64,000 bases of DNA from Kitasatospora aureofaciens (GCF_001188955.3 NZ_JPRF03000076.1:1-64000); one strand, 5' to 3'. Counted from the first letter of the stretch, positions 25,166-33,395 are shown. Numbers and translations: made by a program. Notes: generated from the letters alone by a model not told the origin.

Positions 25166-25822
25166 TTAGATCACTTTTATCTTTACTCGCGTCCCGTCTA
25201 GGAGTGGCTCTAGCGCATTCCCCATCGTCGATCCAGATCCGCCATTATCGGACCCGTTGATGTGTTTTACACTGGCCCCGGTCCCGCCCTCTTTAAACAT
25301 GGCCGGAGGGTATTCATCGCGTTGAGTCCCGCGGTTGGTTCGAATCCCTCGTAGCGAATCCTTGCGGTTCTGATGGGCGCCCCCCCGGTCGATGGTCAGG
25401 ACGGAAGGGAGCGGACTACCGGAGCTATGTGAATGGCCACGCCAGATCATACCCTTTTGAGCTTCCGCGATGTGCTTTGCGGACTCCGGATACTTGGCGC
25501 TATCGATCTGGTACTCAACATCGAAGTCGCCCTTCACGCCGACTGCCGAGGCGAGCTTGGTCCTCGCATCGTGCTGCGCCGCGATCCGAGCCTGCGAGCC
25601 CTCGCCGCCCTTGCCTGGGTTGGCTGCGATCTTCTCTGCCAGCTCCAGTATTTTTTTCTTGTGCGCCTCATCGGCTGCGGCCACATTCTTTGCGACCTGC
25701 TTGGTGCCATGGGCGGCATGGTGATACATGTCGCTGACTGCGGCCGCAGCCTCTTTGCTGATCGTGGCACCGATCTTCTTGGCGGCGTCTTCCAGTGCCT
25801 TGGTGATCGGGTGGCGGCTCAA
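25166..25822 (-). CDS. NucA/NucB-type deoxyribonuclease toxin
   Basis: A 218-residue protein. Residues 1-95 are Ala/Lys-rich and helical (KALEDAAKKIGATISKEAAA). The C-terminal half carries the NucA/NucB signature: TIDRGGAHQNRKDSLRG, then RDEYPPAMFKEGG and TGASVKHINGSDNGGSGSTM. In NucB the D-E-Y-P-F region and Glu form the metal site. There is no signal peptide. The start is a TTG that overlaps the upstream stop (TTGA), so the protein is coupled to, or is a frameshift extension of, the WXG-type gene before it. I infer that the two form one split polymorphic toxin, with export domain and nuclease in separate frames. The following genes probably give immunity. Confidence 0.75.
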   Translation of the reverse strand: MSRHPITKALEDAAKKIGATISKEAAAAVSDMYHHAAHGTKQVAKNVAAADEAHKKKILELAEKIAANPGKGGEGSQARIAAQHDARTKLASAVGVKGDFDVEYQIDSAKYPESAKHIAEAQKGMIWRGHSHSSGSPLPSVLTIDRGGAHQNRKDSLRGIRTNRGTQRDEYPPAMFKEGGTGASVKHINGSDNGGSGSTMGNALEPLLDGTRVKIKVI

Positions 25823-26553
25823 GCGAAGCTCACCGCCGCGGTCGCTGTCGTGAAGTCCTTGGCGTGGCCGCGCACAGCCTCTCCGTGACCTGTCATCTTG
25901 TCGGCCAGTGCGAGTAGCTCAAGAGGGTTGATGGCGAAGCCCTCGCCGGTGTCCGCCACCAGATCCCCATCCACACCGGCCAGAGCCTTCTTCACGCCCG
26001 CGAAGACCATGCCCTTGACGGCCTTCTCGACCTCTCTCTGAAGCGGCTCTGTGGCCCTGGTGATGAGGAGTGCGATGATCTCCTCCTCGGCCGCCTTGAT
26101 CGCCGTGCTGACGACTCGCCGGGTCGCGGCCACGGCGACCGCGTCAAGGGCCGAGGCAAGGCCGAGCGTCGCGACAGTGGCTATCGCCCCGCCCACGGCC
26201 TCGGCGGCGAGTACGCCGAGTTCTGCGATCACTGCGAGCTTCATCGCCACGATGGCATCTGCACCCGCGTCGAGAGCGGTCGCGGATGCGTTGCACACGG
26301 CGACCAGTTCGTGCAGGTGATCGTTGGTCATCTTCGACCAGCGGGCGACCATCTGCTCGTAGGACTTGGCTTGGTAATGGTGCGCCATCTCCTGAAGGGT
26401 GGCGGTCGCCTCGGCGTGGGTGTGGTCGATGTTGGAGGCGAACTTCCGAACGTGGCCGGCAAACTCCCGCACCTTGTCCTCATTGACCTTGGGCCATGGC
26501 AGGCCCAACAAGTCCATGACCCATACCAGTTCGCCCGGCAACTCAATAGCCAT
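25819..26553 (-). CDS. WXG/ESX-type export-domain protein of a polymorphic toxin
   Basis: A 244-residue protein. Residues 1-95 have the four-helix pattern of WXG100-like or PPE-like N-termini (ELPGELVWVMDLLGLPWP, VREFAGHVRKFASNIDHTHA, YQAKSYEQMVARWSK). Residues about 110-150 are Ala/Val-rich and could contact a membrane (AELGVLAAEAVGGAIATVAT). The start ATG has AGGGGG nearby. It is first in a four-gene minus-strand operon. Proteins with this N-terminus are typical substrates of type VII secretion, and they normally continue into a toxin. Here the coding frame stops and a nuclease is encoded in an overlapping frame. Confidence 0.7.
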   Translation of the reverse strand: MAIELPGELVWVMDLLGLPWPKVNEDKVREFAGHVRKFASNIDHTHAEATATLQEMAHHYQAKSYEQMVARWSKMTNDHLHELVAVCNASATALDAGADAIVAMKLAVIAELGVLAAEAVGGAIATVATLGLASALDAVAVAATRRVVSTAIKAAEEEIIALLITRATEPLQREVEKAVKGMVFAGVKKALAGVDGDLVADTGEGFAINPLELLALADKMTGHGEAVRGHAKDFTTATAAVSFA

Positions 26554-26780
26554 GCATCCCCCTGAGAGCGACGTGCACATAGAACATTGCCATTATCACA
26601 CCGGCCTAACGATGCGTAGGCCTTCTTGTGGTGCGGTGTGAGAGGCAGTCGAAGACGGTGAAGGCTGAAGGCGTTTCTTCGGGCACTCCCGTAGCGACCC
26701 GATGAGGCCAGGTTCCGCCGCCGAGTTGCGGCGACAGGGTTCGGAGCGTCTCGGAAGCGGCTCGGTCGCGGCGGGCCGGG

Positions 26781-27389
26781 TCAGTGGGCGTTGCGGCAGG
26801 GGGCGGTTGGGGTGCAGAGGGTGAGGGTGAGCGGCTTGCCGGTCGCTGGGATGCGGTAGTGGTAAGCGGCGAAGGTGACGAGGTCGCCGATGCCGAGGTC
26901 GACGGTGAGGTGGTGGACGGGGCTGACGAGGTGGTCGGGGTCGCCGGTGACCTGGATGTCGTCGACCCGGCCGCGGTAGGCGGTGAAGGCGTAGGAGTCG
27001 ACGCCCGGCGTGGTGTCGGCGGGCATGGGGGTGCGCGCGACGAGGTCCTCGATGGGAGAGAACCAGATGGTCGTGGGTGTTTCGCCCCGGTGGTTGATGG
27101 CGGCGTAGCAGACGTCGAGGTGGTCCACCAGCCAGAAGGCGACCGCCCGGTTCCGGCCGTCGGTGTCGAGGACCGCGAGGGTCGGCAGCGTGGGCTTGGG
27201 GCACCGGGGTGGTGTGTTGAGCCCGGCGACGAGGTCCACGATCCACTGGGCGGACGACGGGGCGGGTTCGGGGTTGAGCACCGGGGGCCGGAACGCGCCG
27301 GAGTCGACGACCGGCTCGCACCCGGTAGCCGCGGTCAGCGCCGCCAGCAGCGCGAGCGTCGAGCAGAGCACGCCGAAGCCGCGTCTCAT
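26781..27389 (-). CDS. secreted lipoprotein of unknown function
   Basis: A 202-residue protein with a lipoprotein signal: Arg-rich start, hydrophobic core (LCSTLALLAALTA) and lipobox ATGC with Cys about residue 24. Mature part unknown; it contains paired Cys (PRCPKP, VCYAA, LCTPTAPC) and a central FWLVDHLDVCYAAINHRGE block. ATG is preceded by GGAGG at a four-base spacing. It stands alone; no function can be assigned. Confidence 0.75.
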   Translation of the reverse strand: MRRGFGVLCSTLALLAALTAATGCEPVVDSGAFRPPVLNPEPAPSSAQWIVDLVAGLNTPPRCPKPTLPTLAVLDTDGRNRAVAFWLVDHLDVCYAAINHRGETPTTIWFSPIEDLVARTPMPADTTPGVDSYAFTAYRGRVDDIQVTGDPDHLVSPVHHLTVDLGIGDLVTFAAYHYRIPATGKPLTLTLCTPTAPCRNAH

Positions 27390-27490
27390 CGTGCCTCCCC
27401 CCACCCCCGGAACAACGGGTGTGCCTCAGGATGCTCTCCGCTCCGGGCGGCGACAAGACTCGGGGCGTGGGCGGGGCTTCGGGCACGGCA

Positions 27491-27521
27491 GGGCTCCGGG
27501 CGCGGTCCGCGCCCGGAGCCC
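27491..27521 (-). terminator. terminator downstream of the beta-propeller gene
   Basis: A 14-bp perfect stem (GGGCTCCGGGCGCG with its complement) around a three-base loop, seven bases beyond the stop of the minus-strand gene. Confidence 0.8.
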
Positions 27522-27528
27522 GGTGGTG

Positions 27529-28575
27529 TCAGGCCCGGCGCGGGAGGTAGGCCAGGCCGTGAGCGCCCGGTTCGGCGGTCTTCGGGACGGTGAGGCGGCT
27601 GACGGGGGTCAGGGTCGTGAGGTCGACGACGTCCACGGTGGAGGAGACGACGCAGGACACGTAGCCGAAGCGGCCGTCGGGGGAGGAGGTGATGGTCAGC
27701 GGGAACTGCCCCACCTCGAGGGAGCCGAGCGGCCGGTGGGTGGCGGCGGAGAAGACGGTCAGGCGGCCGGGGTCCTGGCGGCCGAGCGGGGAGTCGGTGC
27801 CGGGGGTGGCGCTGATCTCGCCGGTCAGCAGCCGGCCGGTGGCGGTCAGATGGACCGGTATGACGGCGGACCCGGTGGGGAGGACTTCCACCACGGAGGC
27901 CGTACGGGTGTCGATCACGTGGATGCCGGGCTCGGCGTCCGGCTTGCCGGCGAAGCCGAGGTAGGGCGCGGCGACGTACACCCGGCTGCCGTCCGGGGAG
28001 ACGGCGAGGCCCTCGCTGCCGGGGACCTCCACCTTGGCGGTCAGCACGCCGCGGCCGAGGTCCACCACGGAGACGAACGGTGCCTCCTTGTTCGTGGCGT
28101 AACCGGTGCGCCCGTCCGGGGAGATGGCGAACCAGTGCGGGCCCGGGGCGTCGGTGTCGATCCGGCCCAGCGGGCGGCGGGTCGCCAGGTCGACGACCAC
28201 CACGCCGCCGGGGCGGTCCGCCGAGGCCTCGACGCTGACGTAGAGCCGGTCGCGGTCCAGGTCCAGGGCGAGCCCGTGCGGGCCGTGCTCGGGGGCCAGG
28301 TCGATCACCTCGACGATCCGGCGGGTGTCGGCGTCGATGACGGTCAGCTTGGTGCTCCGGCCGCTGTGGGCGTGGTAGTAGCCGGAGTGGTAGGCGGTGG
28401 TGCACCAGAGCAGGCGCCGGGTCGGGTCGAAGCACAACTCGTGCGGTTCGGCGGTGACTTCGAGGGTGTCGAGCAGGGCGTCGGTGGCGGCGTCGAAGAA
28501 CGAGACGGTCGCGCCGCTCTGGCTGACGACGGCGAGGACGTCGCCGGTGAGGTGGGAACGGGGGTCGTTCGGCAC
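27529..28575 (-). CDS. YVTN-type beta-propeller protein
   Basis: A 348-residue protein built of about seven beta-propeller repeats, seen as recurring blocks such as VSFFDAATDALLDTLEV, LTVIDADTRRIVEVIDL, VVVVDLATRRPLGRIDT, and ISPDGRTGYATNK. This YVTN/lactonase-like fold often binds metal or small molecules; no catalytic residues are clear. No signal peptide is seen, so it is either cytoplasmic or exported by another route. Start GTG at 28575 is chosen for AGGAG six bases upstream; the open frame continues further. It is divergent from a LysR regulator, which may control it. Confidence 0.75.
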   Translation of the reverse strand: MPNDPRSHLTGDVLAVVSQSGATVSFFDAATDALLDTLEVTAEPHELCFDPTRRLLWCTTAYHSGYYHAHSGRSTKLTVIDADTRRIVEVIDLAPEHGPHGLALDLDRDRLYVSVEASADRPGGVVVVDLATRRPLGRIDTDAPGPHWFAISPDGRTGYATNKEAPFVSVVDLGRGVLTAKVEVPGSEGLAVSPDGSRVYVAAPYLGFAGKPDAEPGIHVIDTRTASVVEVLPTGSAVIPVHLTATGRLLTGEISATPGTDSPLGRQDPGRLTVFSAATHRPLGSLEVGQFPLTITSSPDGRFGYVSCVVSSTVDVVDLTTLTPVSRLTVPKTAEPGAHGLAYLPRRA

Positions 28576-28713
28576 GTGGGCTCCTGGAAGTGATGACGTG
28601 TCGCGGGAACAGTTCGGACGGTCCCACTCTCCGCGCCCCGCGCCGGCCGAACAATGCAAGTATTGGCACGGGATCATTGACCACAGCGCAAAACCGCAGT
28701 TCAGGAGCCATGG

Positions 28714-29601
28714 ATGGACCTCAACCTGCTACGGGCCCTGGACGCCCTGCTCCAGGAGAACAGCGTGACCCGGGCCGCCGAGCGGCTCGGCACCTCACCG
28801 GCGGCGGTGAGCCGGACGCTGGCCCGGCTGCGCCGGGCCGTCGGCGACCCGCTGCTGGTCCGGGCCGGACAGGGCCTGGTCCCGACCCCTCGGGCGCTCG
28901 AACTGCGCGAGGAGGTGGCGGAGTTGCTGCGCGGCTGCGACAACCTGCTGCGCCCCGGGGCGGGCTTCGACCCGGCGCACCTGGAGCGGACCTTCACCGT
29001 GCAGGCCGGCGACGCGGTGCTGGTTCGGGTGGCCGGTCCGCTCACCGAACGGATCCGGGCCGAGGCGCCGGGGGTCGACGTGGTCTTCCTGCCCGAGGCC
29101 ATGGAGGGTGGACCGGCACTGCGCCAGGGCGTGGTGGACGTCGAGGTGGGCGTGCTCGGGCAGTTGGACCCGGAGGTCCGCACCCGGCCGCTGGTCACCG
29201 TGACCGTGGTGGGCGTGGCGCGCAGCGGCCACCCGCTGTTCGAGGGGCGGATCACCGCCCGGCGCTTCGCCGCCGCCGACCACATCGGCGTCTCCCGGCG
29301 CGGCCGGCGGCACGGGCCGATCGACACCGCGCTGGCGGACCGCGGGCTGCGCCGCCGGGTCGCGGTGGTGGTGCCCAGCCACACCGGCGCGATGCTGCTG
29401 GCCCGGGACAGCGACCTGGTGACCCTCGGCCCGTCGGACTGGCTGCCGCGGACCTTCGAGGCGCTGGGCCTGCGAACCTTCCCGATCCCGCTCGAACTGC
29501 CGCCGCTGGAGCTGGGGATGGCCTGGCATCCGCGCAACTCGGCCGATCCGGGCCAGCGTTGGTTCCGTACGCACCTGGCGGCCGCCGTGCGGCAGGTGTG
29601 A
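28714..29601 (+). CDS. LysR-family transcriptional regulator
   Basis: A 295-residue regulator. Residues 1-60 form the winged helix-turn-helix (NLLRALDALLQENSVTRAAE, then RLGTSPAAVSRTLARLRRAV), and residues about 90-295 the periplasmic-binding-type effector domain. The start ATG lies six bases after AGGAG. The intergenic region shared with the divergent propeller gene contains CAAT-N6-ATTG (28652-28665), a plausible operator half-site pair. LysR proteins usually regulate the divergent neighbour. The effector is unknown. Confidence 0.9.
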   Translation: MDLNLLRALDALLQENSVTRAAERLGTSPAAVSRTLARLRRAVGDPLLVRAGQGLVPTPRALELREEVAELLRGCDNLLRPGAGFDPAHLERTFTVQAGDAVLVRVAGPLTERIRAEAPGVDVVFLPEAMEGGPALRQGVVDVEVGVLGQLDPEVRTRPLVTVTVVGVARSGHPLFEGRITARRFAAADHIGVSRRGRRHGPIDTALADRGLRRRVAVVVPSHTGAMLLARDSDLVTLGPSDWLPRTFEALGLRTFPIPLELPPLELGMAWHPRNSADPGQRWFRTHLAAAVRQV

Positions 29602-29611
29602 GAAACGGCCT

Positions 29612-29643
29612 CGGGGCCGTACCTTCGCGGAGGTACGGCCCCG
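29612..29643. terminator. bidirectional terminator between convergent genes
   Basis: A 13-bp perfect stem (CGGGGCCGTACCT with its complement) around TCGCGG, between the LysR stop and the stop of the minus-strand hydrolase fusion. Confidence 0.85.
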
Positions 29644-29667
29644 GGCCGGGAGGAGGAAGTGGCGGCC

Positions 29668-30375
29668 CTACTTGCCGGCGATGATCCGCCCCATGGCGGG
29701 CAGCGTGGGCGAGTTGGCGTTCCAGTAGTCGGAGTGCCCGCCGTTGGGGTCGGTGGGCAGGATCTGCGCGCCGAACTCCGGGGCGGTGGTCTGCCGGCCG
29801 TGGATCAGATGGTGGTCGTCGCCCCCGAAGCCGAAGCCGGACTTCATGTTGTCCCAGGCGTTGTCCGCCAGCCCGCCGGGGTCGACGGCCGGGGCCAGGC
29901 CGATCGGGTCGCCCTGGCTCTGTGCGGCGTAGACGTGGGACGGGTCGATGTGGAGGTCACGGGCGGTGTCGACACCGGCGCCGGGGCTGCCGACGAGGAC
30001 GACGTTGTCGACCGGAAGGCCCTTGTCCTTCATGGTGTAGCCGATCGTCGTGGTGCCGTAACTGTGCCCGAGAATGGTGTTGTTGGCGATGTTCCCGTCG
30101 TGGGTGGCATGGAGTCCGACCTCGAAGCCGTGCAGCTTGTCCTCGGCGTTCTTCGCGTACGTGTCGTCGGCGGCCTCGGGGACGATGTTCTGCGGGGCGT
30201 CGTAGCCGATCCAGGCGATCGACGAGGTGGTCCTGCCGGCGGCCTGGCTGCACGGGTCGGTGATCTTCGCGGTCTCGCCGGGTATGAGGCCGCCGATGTG
30301 CTGGGCGCTCTGTCCGCAGCCGTCCAACTCGTCCGGTTTGACCTTGAAGTCCAAGGACGCGTCCGGGTCCGCCAT
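29668..30375 (-). CDS. fusion of WXG-like N-terminus and alpha/beta hydrolase C-terminus
   Basis: A 235-residue protein. Residues 1-47 (MADPDASLDFKVKPDELDGC to CSQAAG) match the first 47 residues of the small protein at 32778-33185. Residues 48-235 match the last 190 or so residues of the hydrolase at 31071-32774, including the nucleophile elbow GHSYG (Ser105) and GRQTTAPEFGA. The join is in frame, directly after QAAG. The long helical WXG part of the hydrolase and the end of the small protein are missing, as expected from a deletion between two adjacent genes. It may still fold as a hydrolase, because the elbow and later residues (GGHSDYWN with a candidate His) remain, but residues preceding the elbow are short. 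Confidence 0.85.
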   Translation of the reverse strand: MADPDASLDFKVKPDELDGCGQSAQHIGGLIPGETAKITDPCSQAAGRTTSSIAWIGYDAPQNIVPEAADDTYAKNAEDKLHGFEVGLHATHDGNIANNTILGHSYGTTTIGYTMKDKGLPVDNVVLVGSPGAGVDTARDLHIDPSHVYAAQSQGDPIGLAPAVDPGGLADNAWDNMKSGFGFGGDDHHLIHGRQTTAPEFGAQILPTDPNGGHSDYWNANSPTLPAMGRIIAGK

Positions 30376-30432
30376 GTGTCCCCCCGTCAGTCACGGGCCG
30401 ACTGCTGGGGCGGCCCGTTGCGGTAACCGACG

Positions 30433-30450
30433 ACGCATGCTAGCGGATCG
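30433..30450 (-). promoter_or_regulatory. conserved promoter element, copy 1
   Basis: Minus-strand CGATCCGCTAGCATGCGT, 58 bases before the fusion gene. It holds TAGCAT, a fit to the TAnnnT minus-10 box. It differs from copy 2 (33256-33273) at only two of 18 positions. Confidence 0.55.
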
Positions 30451-30490
30451 TGAAGAGCGGGCAAGGGGGATTGCGGGGTGCGCGTACGAA

Positions 30491-30519
30491 GGGGCCGCAC
30501 CTTGGAAAGGTGCGGCCCC
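30491..30519 (-). terminator. terminator after the lipoprotein gene
   Basis: A 13-bp perfect stem (GGGGCCGCACCTT with its complement) and loop GGA, 28 bases past the lipoprotein stop. A closely related hairpin is at 33315-33344. Confidence 0.85.
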
Positions 30520-30546
30520 GAACGGGAGTTGGGCCAGCGGCCGGTG

Positions 30547-31074
30547 CTAGGCGGGCGGGGTGCCGTTGGGCCAGACGCAGGGGGAGCTGACCTTCAGGGT
30601 GAGGTCGCGGCTGGAGTCGGAGGTTCCGTCCAGGGTGGCGAGGAAGTCGTTCTGCGGGTTCTTCAGTTTGATCCAGGCGTGATGGAAGTTCGGGGGGTCC
30701 TGAACTGGCTGGAATCCCTGGCCGGTCAGGAAGGTGCGGTAGTCGGTCACGGCCTGGACCTTGACGTCTGACGACACGTCGCCGAAGTCGTAGCCCCGGC
30801 TGGTCTGCTGCCGGCCGTGCGGGCCGATGTCGTTGGCGTCGCACTCCATGTCGAAGAACGAGGCCGGCGTCGAGACGGGCCGGACCGGCAGTTTGGCCAG
30901 AATGTCGGCGAGGTAGCCGTCTATCTGCGTCTTGGCCTGGTCCAGGGTGATCGTGGGCTTCGACCGCTCGTGCACGGTGGCCGCGCCGCAGGCGGTCAGC
31001 GGCAGCGCGGTGACCGCCAGGGCGGCCGCCGCGGTGGCCGCCCTGGTCAGGGGGGTGCGGTTGCTGGCGCTCAT
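30547..31074 (-). CDS. lipoprotein of the WXG/hydrolase unit
   Basis: A 175-residue lipoprotein. The signal peptide has a basic start and the lipobox LTAC (Cys about residue 29). The mature part contains DQAKTQIDGYLADILAKLPV and two conserved-looking Cys (MECDAND, SSPCVW). Its ATG overlaps the stop of the hydrolase gene (ATGA), so it belongs to the same operon. No function is known; the position suggests a surface partner or immunity-type protein for the exported hydrolase. The same C-terminal end (CVWxxxTPPx) recurs as a remnant at 33360. Confidence 0.75.
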   Translation of the reverse strand: MSASNRTPLTRAATAAAALAVTALPLTACGAATVHERSKPTITLDQAKTQIDGYLADILAKLPVRPVSTPASFFDMECDANDIGPHGRQQTSRGYDFGDVSSDVKVQAVTDYRTFLTGQGFQPVQDPPNFHHAWIKLKNPQNDFLATLDGTSDSSRDLTLKVSSPCVWPNGTPPA

Positions 31075-32774
31075 TGCATCGGCTTTCCGGCGATGACCTG
31101 ACCCATGGCGGTCAGGGTGGGCGAACCGGCGTTCCAGTAGTCGGAGTGTCCGGCGTTGGGGTCGACGGGCATGACGTTCGCGCCGAACTGGGGGGCGGTG
31201 GTCTGCCGGCCGTACATCAGGTGGTGGTCGCCGTCGCCGAAGCCCCAGTCGCTCTTGATGTTGTCCCAGATGTTGTCCCCCATCCCGCTGGGGTCGGTGG
31301 CGGCGGCCCAGCCGATCGCGTCGGCCGGGCTCTGGGCGGCGTACACGTGGGACGGGTCGATGCGCAGGTCCTTGGCGTTCTCGACGCCGGCGCCCGGGCT
31401 GGCGATGAGGACGGCGTTGTCGACCGGGAGGCCGTGGTCGCGCATGGCGTAGCCCACGGTCGTGGTGCCGTAGCTGTGGGCCAGGATCGTGTTGTTCCCG
31501 ATCTTCCCGTCGTGGGTGGCGTGCAGCCCGTTCTCGAAGCTGACCAGCTTGTCCTCCGCGTTCTTCGCGTACGTGTCGTCCGCGGCCTCCGGGATGATGC
31601 TCTGCGGCGCGTCGTAGCCGACCCAGGTAATCGACGAGGTGGTGCTCTTGTCCCCGGCCTGCCTGTTGGCGGTGTTGGCCGAGGCGACCATCAGGTCTGA
31701 GCGGTTGATGTCGCTGTTGATGCTGCCGAGGCGCGCGCCGGTGCCGGGGACGTAGGTCGACACGTTGTTCGCCGTGTCGGGGTTGTTGACCGCGATGATG
31801 GCGTGCCCGTGGCCGTTGGTGTCGAAGCCCAGCAGGAAGGTCGGCGGGTGCTGGTCGTCGACCTTGGTGTTCAGCCGGGCCTCGATGGCTTTGATGCCGG
31901 TCATCTTGTCCGTCAGGTCGTCGTGCTTCTGCTGCCAGTCCGTGTAGGCGGGGTTCGGACGGATGAACCTGCCGGAGCCGATGGTCGTCGCCGGCGCGGG
32001 GCCGAGGCCGTCCAGTTGGCGCTGGATGTCCTGCTTGCCGCGGGCCAGGTTGATCTGGTTGGCATCGTTGCGGGCGACGGCGGGGATGCCGTCGAGGTTC
32101 CCGATCTGGTCGGGGTGGTTGAGGATCATCCGGTGCTGCTGCTCGTCGGTCAGGCCGTTCCACCAGGCCTTGACGCTGTTCGGGTCGGTGCCGGCGGCGG
32201 GGACCTGCTCCAGCGCGTTGGCGGCGTCGGTGTCGGCCTTGGCGGTGGCGGAGTCCAGGCCGGTGCCGTTGCTCGCGTTGGTGGCGAGGTGGCCGAGCCT
32301 GGTGTTGATGGTCTGGTCGGCGTGGTCGGCCTCGTTGAGGGCGGCGGTGATCCGGGACTGGATCTGCTTGGCCTGGTTCTCGGCGTCGTTGCCCGCGAAG
32401 TTCGGGGAGTTGGGGTCCTTGTCCCAGGTGATCCCGCCGTCGGCGGCGACGGTGAGTTTGTGGGTCTTGGCGTCGTCGAGGGCGCTGATCAGGTGGGCCT
32501 GGGCGGCGGCGAAGCCGTCGTAGGCGTCCTGGAGGGCGCGGCTGACCAGCCCCAGTTCCTGTTTGGCGGACTGGAGTTCGGTGCCCAGGTTCGAGATCCG
32601 GGTGTTGGCGTGCCCGGCGGCCGTCCCGGTCCACTCGGAGTGGCCCAGCCGGTCGACGACGTCGTGCTGCCAGGACTCGATGTGCTGGCCGAAGGCGGTG
32701 GCCAGGGTGTCGAAGGCGCTCTTCGCGGTGGAGATGCCGATGATGTCGGCGTCGTGGAGGGTCTTGATGTCCAT
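31071..32774 (-). CDS. WXG100-like/alpha-beta hydrolase (DUF1023-type), complete copy
   Basis: A 567-residue protein without signal peptide. Residues 1-110 form a helical WXG100-like hairpin (SEWTGTAAGHANTRISNLG), a type VII secretion signature. Residues about 330-565 are an alpha/beta hydrolase of the DUF1023 type: TFLLGFDTNGHGHAIIAVNN, ITWVGYDAPQSI, then the nucleophile elbow AHSYG (Ser about 435) and a late GHSDYWN carrying a candidate His. The substrate is unknown. It follows the small WXG-like gene by three bases and overlaps the lipoprotein gene. I infer an exported lipase/esterase-like effector. Confidence 0.85.
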   Translation of the reverse strand: MDIKTLHDADIIGISTAKSAFDTLATAFGQHIESWQHDVVDRLGHSEWTGTAAGHANTRISNLGTELQSAKQELGLVSRALQDAYDGFAAAQAHLISALDDAKTHKLTVAADGGITWDKDPNSPNFAGNDAENQAKQIQSRITAALNEADHADQTINTRLGHLATNASNGTGLDSATAKADTDAANALEQVPAAGTDPNSVKAWWNGLTDEQQHRMILNHPDQIGNLDGIPAVARNDANQINLARGKQDIQRQLDGLGPAPATTIGSGRFIRPNPAYTDWQQKHDDLTDKMTGIKAIEARLNTKVDDQHPPTFLLGFDTNGHGHAIIAVNNPDTANNVSTYVPGTGARLGSINSDINRSDLMVASANTANRQAGDKSTTSSITWVGYDAPQSIIPEAADDTYAKNAEDKLVSFENGLHATHDGKIGNNTILAHSYGTTTVGYAMRDHGLPVDNAVLIASPGAGVENAKDLRIDPSHVYAAQSPADAIGWAAATDPSGMGDNIWDNIKSDWGFGDGDHHLMYGRQTTAPQFGANVMPVDPNAGHSDYWNAGSPTLTAMGQVIAGKPMQ

Positions 32775-32777
32775 CGC

Positions 32778-33185
32778 TTACTCGGCCGCCTTCGCGCTGC
32801 GCGGCTTCACCGGACCGGGCGTGAAGTCGGTGCCGAAGGGGTCCGGTTCCGACCCGTTCGCGGCGGGCGCGCTCGGGTTCTTCATGCTGTTGTGGGCGTT
32901 CTGCTCGGCCTGCCGGTAGTAGGTGGCCGAGGTGCCGAGCTTGGTGCCCACGTCACCCATGTCGGTTCCGAGCTTGTCCAGCAGGGTCTTCCAGTTGGTG
33001 CCGCAGTTCTGGATGGCGCCGGCGGTGAGCCAGCCCTTCAGCCCCCCGGCGGCCTGGTTGCACGGGTCGCTGATCTTCGAGGTCTCACCCGGTATCAGGC
33101 CGCCGATGTGCTGCGCGCTCTGCCCGCAGCCGTCCAACTCGCCCGGCTTGACCTTGAACTCCAAGCCCGCGTCAGGATCTGCCAT
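32778..33185 (-). CDS. small ESX/WXG-like secretion partner
   Basis: A 135-residue Ala-rich protein starting at ATG with GGGGG upstream. The first 47 residues (ELDGCGQSAQHIGGLIPGET) are shared with the fusion gene at 29668. The rest contains TNWKTLLDKLGTDMGDVGTK, a helical EspC-like or WXG-like segment, and a basic Pro-rich end. The short size and position before a WXG-hydrolase gene suggest a heterodimer partner for type VII export. Confidence 0.7.
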   Translation of the reverse strand: MADPDAGLEFKVKPGELDGCGQSAQHIGGLIPGETSKISDPCNQAAGGLKGWLTAGAIQNCGTNWKTLLDKLGTDMGDVGTKLGTSATYYRQAEQNAHNSMKNPSAPAANGSEPDPFGTDFTPGPVKPRSAKAAE

Positions 33186-33255
33186 TTTCTTTCGTTCCCC
33201 CGTTGGATCCGGACCGGTAGGTCGCTCAGTCGGTCCGTAGTGATCAAAAACTGAC

Positions 33256-33273
33256 GCGCATGCTAGCCGATCG
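33256..33273 (-). promoter_or_regulatory. conserved promoter element, copy 2
   Basis: Minus-strand CGATCGGCTAGCATGCGC, 71 bases before the small WXG-like gene; related to copy 1 at 30433-30450 and includes the same TAGCAT. Confidence 0.55.
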
Positions 33274-33314
33274 CTCAGGCGCAACACGGGGAATGCGGAC
33301 CGGCCGGATGCGGA

Positions 33315-33344
33315 GGGGCCGCACCGGCAGGAAGGTGCGGCCCC
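33315..33344 (-). terminator. terminator of a lost lipoprotein copy
   Basis: An 11-bp perfect stem (GGGGCCGCACC with its complement), followed on the plus strand by GAACGGG exactly as at 30491-30519. It sits next to the lipoprotein remnant at 33360. Confidence 0.8.
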
Positions 33345-33359
33345 GAACGGGATGCCGGC

Positions 33360-33395
33360 TCAGGTGGGCGGGGTGCGGTCGGACCAGACACAGGG
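33360..33395 (-). pseudogene. 3' remnant of a second lipoprotein gene
   Basis: The minus strand encodes PCVWSDRTPPT and a stop, matching the end PCVWPNGTPPA of the lipoprotein at 30547-31074, and the flanking terminator is also shared. Upstream homology ends within a few codons, giving way to the copper operator region. Only the tail of the gene survives. Confidence 0.75.

Noticed and set aside
25334..25346. GGTTCGAATCC, the T-loop sequence of a tRNA
   Set aside because: It lies inside the NucA/NucB nuclease gene (RTNRGTQ codons) and no acceptor or anticodon stems can be drawn around it.
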